A stretch of 64,000 nucleotides of DNA from assembly GCA_964538375.1 (NCBI GenBank), contig CAZIFQ010000002.1, forward strand, positions 62,001 to 126,000, written 5' to 3'. Under the pieces are notes generated by a model, which worked only from the letters and a program-made list of their open reading frames with translations, did no database searches and had not been told where the DNA came from. A program made the position numbers and the translations under genes. The DNA is from JAUUZQ01 sp964538375 (GTDB lineage Bacteria > Bacteroidota > Bacteroidia > Bacteroidales > GCA-2748055). This document shows positions 44,009 to 52,862 of the stretch, one piece after another (the first letter of the stretch is position 1; each line of letters opens with the position of its first letter).

Positions 44009-45202
44009 ATGACATTTTCAAATAAACAGTTATTTCTGAGTTATGTGGGGCAGACCTCGGGTTCCCCATCGTCCCTGGAAATTGAGAAAGCAGAGGGGGT
44101 CTACTTGTATACTCCTGGCGGAAAAAAATACCTGGATCTTGTTTCAGGTGTTTCAGTTTCAAATATGGGACATGGTCATAAGGATGTAATAAAGGCAATT
44201 AAAACCCAGTTGGACAAGCATATGCATCTTATGGTGTATGGCGAATTTGTCCAGTCCCCACAGGTTAATTATGCCAATTGGCTCGTTGAACACCTGCCTG
44301 ATCGTCTTAACAATGTATATTTTGTGAATTCAGGTAGCGAAGCCATAGAAGGGGCAATGAAGCTGGCTAAACGTGCCACAGGCAGACCAGAGATTATATC
44401 ATTTAAGAATGCCTATCATGGCAGCACACAAGGTGCGCTTAGCATATTAGGAAGCGATATTTTTAAATCGGGATTTTTGCCTTTGCTACCTGGTATTTCT
44501 CATATTGATTTTAATAATGAGGACGATCTTAAGCTGATATCCAATAAAACAGCTGCTGTAGTGGCTGAGCCCATACAGGCTGAAGCTGGCATCATTGAAC
44601 CGAAGGATGGGTTCCTGAAAAAATTAAGGAAGAAGTGCGACGAAACCGGGACTATGCTGATATTGGATGAGATTCAGACGGGATTCGGAAGAACAGGTAA
44701 GCTATTTGCCTTTGAGCATTACGAAATAGAACCTGATATAGTCTGTTTTGCAAAGAGCTTTGGCGGTGGAATGCCTTTGGGCGCATTTATAAGCAATGAA
44801 CAGGTGATGAAAACCCTGACATTTGATCCTCCCCTGGGTCATATTACAACCTTTGGTGGACACCCTGTTTGTTGTGCCGCCGGGCTTGCTGCTCAGGAAT
44901 TCCTGGTGGAGCATAAGCTTGCTGACCATGCCAATAAAATGGGAATAATTTACCGGGAAATTATGAAGCATCGCGGTATCGAAAGTATAAGGGGAAAGGG
45001 ACTCTTCCTGGCTGTTGTGCTGAATGAGAAAGTTAATTTTGAGAGATTTATGGAACTTGCGTTTGAGAATGGCCTGATTCTTGACCAGTTTCTGTTCTGT
45101 AAGAATGCTTTCAGAATATCTCCACCTTTGATTATTGAAGAGGAGGATGTAAAAATATCTTCAGGATTGCTCATGGATGCAATAGAAAAATCAATAATAT
45201 AA
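44009..45202 (+). CDS. Class III pyridoxal-phosphate aminotransferase
   Basis: A 397-residue enzyme with VNSGSEAIEGAMKLAKRATGR, the PLP-binding ILDEIQTGFGRTGKLFAFEHY and the lysine in CFAKSFGGGMPLGAFI. The family includes acetylornithine, ornithine and 4-aminobutyrate aminotransferases. No arginine biosynthesis gene is adjacent, so the substrate is open. It starts 28 bases after the LytTR regulator and 35 bases before a secreted protein gene. Confidence 0.9.
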   Translation: MTFSNKQLFLSYVGQTSGSPSSLEIEKAEGVYLYTPGGKKYLDLVSGVSVSNMGHGHKDVIKAIKTQLDKHMHLMVYGEFVQSPQVNYANWLVEHLPDRLNNVYFVNSGSEAIEGAMKLAKRATGRPEIISFKNAYHGSTQGALSILGSDIFKSGFLPLLPGISHIDFNNEDDLKLISNKTAAVVAEPIQAEAGIIEPKDGFLKKLRKKCDETGTMLILDEIQTGFGRTGKLFAFEHYEIEPDIVCFAKSFGGGMPLGAFISNEQVMKTLTFDPPLGHITTFGGHPVCCAAGLAAQEFLVEHKLADHANKMGIIYREIMKHRGIESIRGKGLFLAVVLNEKVNFERFMELAFENGLILDQFLFCKNAFRISPPLIIEEEDVKISSGLLMDAIEKSII

Positions 45203-45236
45203 GATCTTATCCTTCTATCCGTTTTGTAAAAAAACA

Positions 45237-46079
45237 ATGATGAAAAGTACAGTTGCTATTTTCTTTTTGATGCTTACATTTTTGTCGGCTTCATATGCCC
45301 AACAAGAGAGTCATTACCTGGAGATAGTAAAAACTGAAAGCCAGTTAAGTGTACTTTTTAATCAATTGTATGATATGGATAATCAAATAGATAAGGATAA
45401 ACTGTATGTGCTTATCGACTCCTTATTTATGTATGGCTTAGAACAAGCAGGTTCATTTGACTACAGTTGGAGCAAATTGGACATGATCGGAAAACTGAAG
45501 TCTGATGATGGCATAGTAAAGGTATATTCCTGGTTATATATGAAAACCAGGGATGAGTATAAGTATACCTGCTATATGCAGGTTCGAAATAGGAAAGGTA
45601 AAGCAGATATATTTAAACTGTCTCCAGGGAATGAAGTAAATATAGAGCATGAAGATTATCGTCAGAAACTTGATGATTGGCATGCTAAAATCTATTACCA
45701 GGTCATTACTTCGAAATATATGAGAAAGACATTCTATACCTTGCTTGGAGCAGACTTCAATACTGCTATTTCATCTATTAAGACGATTGAAGTAATGGCC
45801 ATTCAGAGAGGAAAACCTGTATTCAGAGGGGACCAGTTTTTTCAGGGGGGAGAAGTCAAGAACAGACTGGTCTTTGAATATTCATCAGAAATAACGATGT
45901 CCCTGCGATATAACCCACAACTGGGCCAAATAGTCTTTGATCATTTAACTCCATTACATCCACTATACGTTGGTAGCTATCAGTTTTATGGTCCGGATGG
46001 CTCATATGACGGATTAAATTTTATTGAAGGTATCTGGGTTTACGAAGAGGATGTGGATGCCCGGAATATGAGTTTCTGA
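45237..46079 (+). CDS. Secreted protein of unknown function
   Basis: A 280-residue protein with a clear signal peptide (STVAIFFLMLTFLSASYAQQ). The mature part is rich in Tyr, Lys and Asp, with a central segment YSWLYMKTRDEYKYTCYMQVRNRKGKAD and a beta-like second half ending IEGIWVYEEDVDARN. No known domain is recognised. Two successive ATG codons (45237 and 45240) are possible starts. It may be cotranscribed with the aminotransferase 35 bases upstream. Confidence 0.8.
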   Translation: MMKSTVAIFFLMLTFLSASYAQQESHYLEIVKTESQLSVLFNQLYDMDNQIDKDKLYVLIDSLFMYGLEQAGSFDYSWSKLDMIGKLKSDDGIVKVYSWLYMKTRDEYKYTCYMQVRNRKGKADIFKLSPGNEVNIEHEDYRQKLDDWHAKIYYQVITSKYMRKTFYTLLGADFNTAISSIKTIEVMAIQRGKPVFRGDQFFQGGEVKNRLVFEYSSEITMSLRYNPQLGQIVFDHLTPLHPLYVGSYQFYGPDGSYDGLNFIEGIWVYEEDVDARNMSF

Positions 46080-46193
46080 TCTGTCAAAATCTCCAATTTT
46101 TCTTTCACTTTCTGACTTAATGTCAGTTACTCACAATTGGCATATTCTTTGACTGTATCCCACAAACAAAGTATAATTATAAAATCGAATATA

Positions 46194-48242
46194 ATGCAGA
46201 AAGGTAAAATCAATGTTACAACGGAAAATATTTTCCCGATAATTAAGAAATTTCTCTATTCAGATCATGAAATTTTCCTGCGTGAACTTATTTCTAATGC
46301 TGTTGATGCGACTCAAAAATTAAAAACACTTGCTTCAGTTGGAGATTTTAAAGGGGAACTGGGAGATTTGACAGTTAGGGTGAAAGTAGATAAGAAGAAG
46401 AAAACTATAACTGTGTCTGATGCAGGAATAGGAATGAATGCTGACGAGATTGAGAAGTATATCAATCAAATCGCTTTTTCCAGCGCAGAAGAGTTTATGG
46501 AGAAGTATAAGAAAGATACCAATGCAATTATTGGACACTTTGGACTTGGCTTTTATTCATCCTTTATGGTCTCCGATAGTGTTGAGATAGCTACTAAGTC
46601 ATGGAAAGAGGAAAAAAAGGCCATTAAATGGTCATGCGATGGTAGTCCTGAGTTTATCCTGGAAGAGGTAGAAAAGGAACAGCGTGGTACTGATATCATT
46701 CTTCATATTGATAAAGATTCATCAGAATTTTTGGAGGAAGCCAGGTTAAATGCACTGTTGAGTAAGTATTGCAGTTTCTTACCTGTTGAGATTGCTTTTG
46801 GTAAAGAGAAAGACTGGAAGGATGGCAAGGAGGTAGAGACAGATAAGGATAATATTATCAACGATACCAAGCCAATTTGGACCAAAGCTCCGTCAGAAGT
46901 GAAAGATGAGGAGTATGCTGATTTCTACAGGAAATTGTATCCTATGGCAGAGGAGCCCTTATTCAATATTCACCTTAATGTTGATTATCCCTTTAACCTG
47001 ACAGGTATACTTTATTTTCCTAAAATTTCAAATAATGTTGAAGTTCAAAAAAACAAGATTCAGCTATACAGCAACCAGGTATTTATTACTGACTCAGTGG
47101 AGGAGATTGTACCTGAATTCCTGACATTGCTGCATGGAGTACTAGATTCTCCAGATATTCCCCTGAACGTGTCAAGGAGCTATCTTCAAAGTGATGCTAA
47201 CGTTAAGAAGATTTCTTCTCACATTACAAAAAAAGTGGCAGACAGATTAGAAGAGATTTTCAAGAATGACAGGGAGCAATTTGAAAGTAAGTGGGATGAT
47301 CTCAGGTTATTCATTGTTTATGGAATGATCTCTGAAGAGAAATTCTATGATCGTGCTGTAAAGTTTGCGCTGCTGAAAAATGCAGATGGAAAGTACTTTA
47401 CTTTTGAAGAATATGAAACATTGATAAAGACCGAGCAGACGGATAAAGATAAAAATCTTGTTTATCTCTATGCTACGGATAAGGACAAGCAGTTTTCTTA
47501 TATTGAGGCAGCTCAGGCAAAAGGATATGATGTACTTCTTTTCGACGGACAATTGGATACACATTTTGTTAATCATATTGAAACGAAGTTTGAGAATTCA
47601 AAATTTGCACGAGTTGACTCTGATATTGTTGAAAAACTTATCTCCAAAGAAGATTCCCGAGAGAATAAATTGTCTTCACAGCAAAAATCTGACCTCATCC
47701 CGGTATTTCAATCTCAGCTTAACAATAGCGAGAGTTTTATTGTAAGTTTTGAAGCTATGGGAGAAACCTCTCAGCCGGTAATCATTACCCAGAGCGAGTT
47801 CATGAGGAGGATGAAAGATATGTCTGAAATGGGAGGTGGAGCTGCATTCTATGGCAACTTGCCTGATTCGTATAATTTGATCGTTAATTCAGATCATTCA
47901 CTTATTGCTAAAATTCTGGAGAAAACAGAAGCCAAGTTAGGAAAAGATGTTGTGAAAATACGTGAAGATAAGAGTGCTCTTAGCGATGAGCGGACAGCTC
48001 TGGAGAAAGCTAAAGAAGGCAAGAAAGAGGAAGAGATAGTCCAGGCTGATAAGGATAAGTTGGAAGAGCTTATTAACAAGATTACGGATCTGGATAATCA
48101 GAGAATTGAAAAGCTGAAAAAATACGGTGCCGGCAACAAGGTTGTGAAGCAATTGGTTGACCTGGCTCTTTTAGCTAATAATATGCTTCAGGGCGAAGAA
48201 CTTGCCAAATTTGTGAAACGAAGTGTGGATCTCATCAAGTAG
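46194..48242 (+). CDS. htpG: Chaperone protein HtpG (Hsp90)
   Basis: The start at ATG 46194 gives MQKGKINVTTENIFPIIKKFLYSDHEIFLRELISNAVDATQKL, the normal HtpG N-terminus; an upstream in-frame ATG at 46137 would add an unrelated 19 residues. The 682-residue product has the GHKL motifs DAGIGMNADE and IGHFGLGFYSSFMVSD and the middle-domain LNVSRSYLQSD. It is an ATP-driven chaperone. No heat-shock operator is recognised upstream. Confidence 0.96.
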   Translation: MQKGKINVTTENIFPIIKKFLYSDHEIFLRELISNAVDATQKLKTLASVGDFKGELGDLTVRVKVDKKKKTITVSDAGIGMNADEIEKYINQIAFSSAEEFMEKYKKDTNAIIGHFGLGFYSSFMVSDSVEIATKSWKEEKKAIKWSCDGSPEFILEEVEKEQRGTDIILHIDKDSSEFLEEARLNALLSKYCSFLPVEIAFGKEKDWKDGKEVETDKDNIINDTKPIWTKAPSEVKDEEYADFYRKLYPMAEEPLFNIHLNVDYPFNLTGILYFPKISNNVEVQKNKIQLYSNQVFITDSVEEIVPEFLTLLHGVLDSPDIPLNVSRSYLQSDANVKKISSHITKKVADRLEEIFKNDREQFESKWDDLRLFIVYGMISEEKFYDRAVKFALLKNADGKYFTFEEYETLIKTEQTDKDKNLVYLYATDKDKQFSYIEAAQAKGYDVLLFDGQLDTHFVNHIETKFENSKFARVDSDIVEKLISKEDSRENKLSSQQKSDLIPVFQSQLNNSESFIVSFEAMGETSQPVIITQSEFMRRMKDMSEMGGGAAFYGNLPDSYNLIVNSDHSLIAKILEKTEAKLGKDVVKIREDKSALSDERTALEKAKEGKKEEEIVQADKDKLEELINKITDLDNQRIEKLKKYGAGNKVVKQLVDLALLANNMLQGEELAKFVKRSVDLIK

Positions 48243-48247
48243 TACAC

Positions 48248-48775
48248 TTACCTCATAAATATATCCTGCACCTCCTTTTTCAGGAAACTTATTGTTTGCT
48301 GGGAAGGAGGTGTTTTTAATTCCATTACTTTCTCTAAAACGATTTTCCCGAGCGTGCTTCCACTGGCTTCTTCTTTTAATTCTCCAGCACTTTCATTGAT
48401 CAGTTTCATGATTTGATTTTTTGCATTTTGTACTTTCTCCCATGCCTCAGTGCTGACATAGGTTTGCTGTGCGAGATTGTGTTCATATTCTTGACGAATA
48501 GTAATCAATAATTCAGACTGAAGCTGGGCCGATGTCATTCCATTTCTGTTTAATCTTAACAATATCGATTCAGGTGCTATTCTTTCCAGGAATAGAATGA
48601 TGCGCTCATAGGCCTGCAATCTAACAGGCAGAATGTCGTCTTTAAGTTGCATGTTGAATTCATGATTTCTACGTGCTTCTTCATTCCGGCTCCAGGTTTT
48701 TAAGAAGTAAAAAACAGTAATAAAAATGATCAATGAAGGGACTGTATATTTTAGAATTTCAAGCAAAACATCCAT
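48248..48775 (-). CDS. Membrane-anchored protein of unknown function
   Basis: A 175-residue protein with one N-terminal membrane helix (LLEILKYTVPSLIIFITVFYFLKTW), followed by a charged, mostly helical cytoplasmic part (KDDILPVRLQAYERIILFLERIAPESILLRL). The end KTPPSQQTISFLKKEVQDIFM suggests a C-terminal amphipathic helix. The pattern is known to me from conserved unnamed Bacteroidota proteins, but no function is established. It stands alone, convergent with htpG and divergent from the aminotransferase gene. Confidence 0.78.
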   Translation of the reverse strand: MDVLLEILKYTVPSLIIFITVFYFLKTWSRNEEARRNHEFNMQLKDDILPVRLQAYERIILFLERIAPESILLRLNRNGMTSAQLQSELLITIRQEYEHNLAQQTYVSTEAWEKVQNAKNQIMKLINESAGELKEEASGSTLGKIVLEKVMELKTPPSQQTISFLKKEVQDIFMR

Positions 48776-48833
48776 GTTAATTATTTTTTATTACTATGTA
48801 TATACAATATTAACGAAATTATAATTAAAACTG

Positions 48834-48841
48834 TATTTTTG
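48834..48841 (+). promoter_or_regulatory. Candidate -7 box for the class I aminotransferase
   Basis: TATTTTTG followed by C matches TAnnTTTGC, 43 bases before the ATG at 48885. A single TTGTTAA half-site follows directly. Confidence 0.4.
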
Positions 48842-48884
48842 CGTTGTTAAACACGATTTACATATTCATTTAAAACAGACTGTT

Positions 48885-50078
48885 ATGGAAAAATTATCAG
48901 CCAGAATTAAGGCACTCTCTCCTTCTGCAACGATTGCTATGAATCAGAAGGGCAGGGACTTGAAAGAGAAGGGCGTTGATGTGATAAATCTTAGCGTAGG
49001 CGAACCTGATTTCAATACTCCGGATCATATTAAGGAGGCTGCTAAAAAAGCTGTTGATGATAATTTTTCTTTCTATGCTCCAGTTCCTGGATACCCTGTA
49101 TTGAGACAGGCAATTGTTGATAAATTGAAAAATGAAAACAATCTTGATTTTGCACCTACACAGGTTGTGGTAAGCACTGGAGCAAAACATGCGCTTGCAA
49201 ACGTTATTGAATGCCTGGTTGAGAAGGGAGAAGAGGTAATTATTCCTGCACCTTACTGGGTAAGCTATGCTGAGCAGGTAAAAATTGCTGAAGGAGTAAA
49301 TGTAATCATTGAAACAACAGTTGAGGATGAATTTAAGATGACGCCTGAGCAATTACGTGCTGCGATAACGCCCAAGACCAGGGCACTTCTATTGTGTTCT
49401 CCATCTAATCCCACCGGAAGTGTATATTCAAAGGAGGAGCTGAAAGCTATTGCAGATGTGCTTGCAGAGTATGATGATATTTTTGTTATTGCAGATGAAA
49501 TTTATGAGCACATCAATTTTGTTGGTGGTCATGAAAGCATTGCACAATTTGAAAATATAAGGGATAGAGTAATCATCATAAATGGTGTTTCTAAAGCATA
49601 TGCAATGACCGGTTATCGAATTGGTTACATGGCCGGACCAGAGTGGTTGGCTAAAGCATGTACCAAGCTACAGGGACAAGTTACATCAGGAGCGACATCT
49701 ATAGCTATGATGGCCGCCCTGGCTGCAATGACTGGCGATCAATCCTGTTTAGGAGAGATGAGTAAGGCCTTCCTGAGACGGAGAGATCTTGTACTGGGTC
49801 ACCTGAATCAGATCGATGGAGTTAAGTGTACTACTCCCGGGGGAGCGTTCTACGTATTTCCGGATATGAGTTCCTATTTTGGCAAATCTGCAGGCGACAG
49901 GAAAATTAACGATTCCATGGATATGTGTATTTATTTGCTAGAGGTTGGACATATTGCTACTGTTCCGGGATCTGCCTTCGGAGCTGAAGGTTGTGTAAGA
50001 ATCTCTTATGCTAACTCTGATGAGAACCTGGAAAAAGCAATGGATAGATTAAAGAATGCACTTGCGTCTCTCTCTTAA
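48885..50078 (+). CDS. aspC: Class I aspartate/aromatic-type aminotransferase
   Basis: A 397-residue aminotransferase with the opening LSARIKALSPSATIAMNQKGRDLKEKGVDVINLSVGEPDFNTP, the PLP Asp region VIADEIYEHINF, the lysine in NGVSKAYAMTGYRIGYMAGP, and the late Arg in GCVRISYANSDE. This is the class I-gamma group that includes thermophilic and Bacteroidetes aspartate aminotransferases. It is monocistronic, with a strong terminator after it. Confidence 0.9.
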   Translation: MEKLSARIKALSPSATIAMNQKGRDLKEKGVDVINLSVGEPDFNTPDHIKEAAKKAVDDNFSFYAPVPGYPVLRQAIVDKLKNENNLDFAPTQVVVSTGAKHALANVIECLVEKGEEVIIPAPYWVSYAEQVKIAEGVNVIIETTVEDEFKMTPEQLRAAITPKTRALLLCSPSNPTGSVYSKEELKAIADVLAEYDDIFVIADEIYEHINFVGGHESIAQFENIRDRVIIINGVSKAYAMTGYRIGYMAGPEWLAKACTKLQGQVTSGATSIAMMAALAAMTGDQSCLGEMSKAFLRRRDLVLGHLNQIDGVKCTTPGGAFYVFPDMSSYFGKSAGDRKINDSMDMCIYLLEVGHIATVPGSAFGAEGCVRISYANSDENLEKAMDRLKNALASLS

Positions 50079-50098
50079 ATAAGAAAAGAAAAATAATG

Positions 50099-50130
50099 AG
50101 GCAGGTATCTTTCAGGTACCTGCCTTTTTT
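50099..50130. terminator. Bidirectional terminator between aspC and mgsA
   Basis: AGGCAGGTA and TACCTGCCT form a 9-base-pair stem (50099-50125), followed by TTTTTT on the plus strand. On the minus strand it directly follows mgsA, though that side has no T run of its own beyond scattered T. The mgsA stop touches the T run. Confidence 0.85.
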
Positions 50131-50581
50131 ATACTGATCGATTGATGTATGTACTGTAATCTTTTAGTATCGGAGTATAATCCTGCTGAAAATGCACACT
50201 GTCAACCATAAAATCTGCACTGGAGCGGTTACAGGCCGTAGGTACATTATAGAGAACAGTGATTCTTAACAATGCCTTAACATCCACATCATGGGCCTGG
50301 GGCTGCATCGGGTCCCAGAAGAAAATCATAATATCAATTTTTCCTTCAGAGACCAATGCTCCGATTTGCTGGTCTCCTCCAAGAGGCCCTGACTTGAGTT
50401 TGGTAATTGACAAGGGCATGCTTGTTTTTGATTTTAATGCTGCTTCCACAACATTTCCGGTTGTGCCAGTGCAAACTAGCTCATGGTGGTGCAATTTTGA
50501 CCAGTTGTATTCAACCCAGGTTTTCAGATCCTCTTTCCTGTTATCATGTGCCACAAGGGCTATTCTTTTAATTGTATTCAT
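50129..50581 (-). CDS. mgsA: Methylglyoxal synthase
   Basis: A 150-residue enzyme with KRIALVAHDNRKEDL near the start, the phosphate-binding CTGTTGNVV, the catalytic Asp in SGPLGGDQQIGALVSEG, and FFWDPMQPQAHDVDVKALLRI. It converts dihydroxyacetone phosphate to methylglyoxal and phosphate, bypassing lower glycolysis when phosphate is short. It is a single gene. Confidence 0.95.
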   Translation of the reverse strand: MNTIKRIALVAHDNRKEDLKTWVEYNWSKLHHHELVCTGTTGNVVEAALKSKTSMPLSITKLKSGPLGGDQQIGALVSEGKIDIMIFFWDPMQPQAHDVDVKALLRITVLYNVPTACNRSSADFMVDSVHFQQDYTPILKDYSTYINRSV

Positions 50582-50705
50582 ATTCTATATTGAAAGAACT
50601 GTTTGTGTATATTTAATAAAAATTTAAAGCAAAAATAGAGCATATTGAACAATTCTCTTTATGCTTCGTATTATTAATAGTATTTTTAATCATTAAATTA
50701 ATGTT

Positions 50706-51767
50706 ATGCTTGAAAGAAAAAGATCGAGATTCGGTGGAAAATATTTCTGGATTTCTATGCTGGTTGTTTTCCTGGGTTTAATGATAACGGTTGTGGTAGT
50801 CTTCCAAAACTACCAAAACGTATTCGTATCTAACGTTGAATTAAATAGTGACTATAAGATATTCTATGTTCCAACGGGAAGTACCTATGAGGAAGTGAAG
50901 GATAAGCTAGGGGTGGAGAATTTCCTGATAGATAAAAAGTCTTTTGACTGGGTTGCGGAAAAGAAAGAGTATTCAATCTCAGTAAAGCCGGGTAGATATA
51001 AAATCACCAACGGTATGAGTAACAACGAATTGATTAATATGCTTCGTGCAGGAAACCAGGATCCGGTTATGCTGGTGTTTAACAATGTAAGATCTTTTGC
51101 TGATTTGGCCGGAAAAGTTTCAAAATACATTGAGCCGGATTCTCTTGAGCTGCTGGCACATTTTACTGACAGCCAGTTACCGGAAAAGTATGGTTTCAAA
51201 ACGGAATCATTTATAGGCATGTTTGTTCCTGAGACATATGAGTTCTTCTGGTCATCAAGTCCTACGGATTTTACAAACAGGATGTCTCGTGAATATGAAA
51301 CTTTCTGGGAGAAAAGAGACAAAAAACTGAACCGTTTGGAGATGACCCGAGAAGAGATATCCACACTGGCATCAATTGTAGATGAGGAGACAATACATGA
51401 TGATGAAAATGAAATAGTAGCAGGCCTGTACATGAACCGTTTGGAAAAGGGTATGCCTCTGCAGGCAGATCCTACCTTGAAATTTGCCATGGGAGATTTT
51501 ACAATAAAACGGATATTGAATGAAGACAAGCAGATTGACTCTCCTTATAACACTTATAAGTTTAAAGGATTGCCGCCAGGTCCAATTACTATTCCTTCAG
51601 TCTCTGCACTTGATGCTGTATTGAATTATGAAAAACACAATTACATATTTATGTGTGCCAAATCTGATTTTAGCGGCTATCACTCATTTGCACGAAATCT
51701 GAAACAACATAATAAGAATGCAGCTGACTATCAAAAGGCATTGAACCAGAAGGGAATTTATAGGTGA
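50706..51767 (+). CDS. mltG: Endolytic murein transglycosylase MltG
   Basis: At 353 residues it has an N-terminal membrane anchor (WISMLVVFLGLMITVVVVF), a LysM-like segment, and the YceG domain with ASIVDEETIHDDENEIVAGLYMNRLEKGMPLQADPTL, matching the catalytic block of MltG (Glu after VDE). It cuts nascent peptidoglycan strands. Its last ten bases overlap the convergent murB gene. Confidence 0.92.
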   Translation: MLERKRSRFGGKYFWISMLVVFLGLMITVVVVFQNYQNVFVSNVELNSDYKIFYVPTGSTYEEVKDKLGVENFLIDKKSFDWVAEKKEYSISVKPGRYKITNGMSNNELINMLRAGNQDPVMLVFNNVRSFADLAGKVSKYIEPDSLELLAHFTDSQLPEKYGFKTESFIGMFVPETYEFFWSSSPTDFTNRMSREYETFWEKRDKKLNRLEMTREEISTLASIVDEETIHDDENEIVAGLYMNRLEKGMPLQADPTLKFAMGDFTIKRILNEDKQIDSPYNTYKFKGLPPGPITIPSVSALDAVLNYEKHNYIFMCAKSDFSGYHSFARNLKQHNKNAADYQKALNQKGIYR

Positions 51768-52789
51768 GGCAATGAGTCAATGACTCTTACTTCGCGTTCC
51801 AGGTTGATGTTGAATTTATCTGATACTGATGCTGCTATCTTTTCAGAGAATTGGTATATCTCCTCTCCGGAGGCAGCGCCATAATTTACGAGGACGAGAG
51901 CCTGTTTAGGCCAGCATCCAACATCGCCTTCCCTGTGTCCTTTCCATCCGCATTGATCGATAAGCCATGCTGCCGGTATTTTCACACGATTGCCTTCAGC
52001 AGGATAATGGGGTATTGAATCATTTTCCATTTTAAGATCTTCAAATAGTGATTTCTTGATTACAGGATTTTTAAAGAAGCTACCTCCGTTGCCATACTTC
52101 TCAGGATCGGGTAATTTTTGCTGCCGAATCTCAATAATTGTATCCCTGAGTGCGGCGAGGTTTTGTTTGGGCTTTTCTTCGAAATATTCCTTAACCTTTC
52201 CATAATCGAGGAGCAGATCAGCAGATTTCTTCAATTTAAATACAGTTGAAGTAACAATGAATCGTTTGGATTCACCATGCTTGAATATACTATCCCGATA
52301 TCCAAATTCACAAGCAGAATTAGATAACATCGTTAGCTCACCGTTTTGGGTATCAAAAACTTCAACATATTCGACAATATCCTTGACTTCCCTTCCGTAA
52401 GCACCTATATTCTGTACAGGAGCTGAACCTACTGTTCCAGGTATTAGTGACAAATTCTCAGGGCCATACCAGAGATTTTCCACACATACCGAAACAAAAT
52501 TATCCCAATTTTCCCCGGCACCGACACGTACAAGAATCTCTGTCTGTGATTCATCAATCTTCTGTATCCCTTTTATCAATGGGTGTATGACAAGGCCCTT
52601 AAAGTTACTTTTGAAAAGTAAGTTGCTTCCCTCGCCAATAACAAGAAATTCCAGGTCACGCTGCTGGCAATAGTCCATCAATTCCCTTAATTCATTGATG
52701 TCTGATGGTTCAGAGAAATAACTGGCAGTACTTTCAACGCGAAAGGTATTGTATGAAAGAAGTGAGTGATCAGTGTGGACTTGTCTCAT
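51758..52789 (-). CDS. murB: UDP-N-acetylenolpyruvoylglucosamine reductase
   Basis: The start chosen is ATG 52789, giving MRQVHTDHSLLSYNTFRVES and 343 residues; a longer frame from 52846 would include the likely promoter. The FAD-binding region reads LVIGEGSNLLF, followed by GTVGSAPVQNIGAYG and the catalytic GNGGSFFKNP. The length fits the E. coli-type MurB class. The enzyme makes UDP-MurNAc for cell wall synthesis. It is convergent with mltG, another wall gene. Confidence 0.94.
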   Translation of the reverse strand: MRQVHTDHSLLSYNTFRVESTASYFSEPSDINELRELMDYCQQRDLEFLVIGEGSNLLFKSNFKGLVIHPLIKGIQKIDESQTEILVRVGAGENWDNFVSVCVENLWYGPENLSLIPGTVGSAPVQNIGAYGREVKDIVEYVEVFDTQNGELTMLSNSACEFGYRDSIFKHGESKRFIVTSTVFKLKKSADLLLDYGKVKEYFEEKPKQNLAALRDTIIEIRQQKLPDPEKYGNGGSFFKNPVIKKSLFEDLKMENDSIPHYPAEGNRVKIPAAWLIDQCGWKGHREGDVGCWPKQALVLVNYGAASGEEIYQFSEKIAASVSDKFNINLEREVRVIDSLPHL

Positions 52790-52805
52790 TTGATGGATTT
52801 GCCAA

Positions 52806-52813
52806 CAAAGATA
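52806..52813 (-). promoter_or_regulatory. Candidate -7 box for murB
   Basis: On the minus strand TATCTTTG matches TAnnTTTG, 16 bases before the ATG at 52789. It lies inside the longer possible reading frame and therefore supports the shorter start. Confidence 0.4.
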
Positions 52814-52862
52814 ATGAAGATCAAACAATATTTTTAACTTCGTCAATGTTTGATTTATACAG

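Noticed and set aside
50885..51529. 214-codon open frame antisense to mltG
   Set aside because: Opposes a gene with clear catalytic motifs; composition is Ser-rich as expected for a shadow frame.
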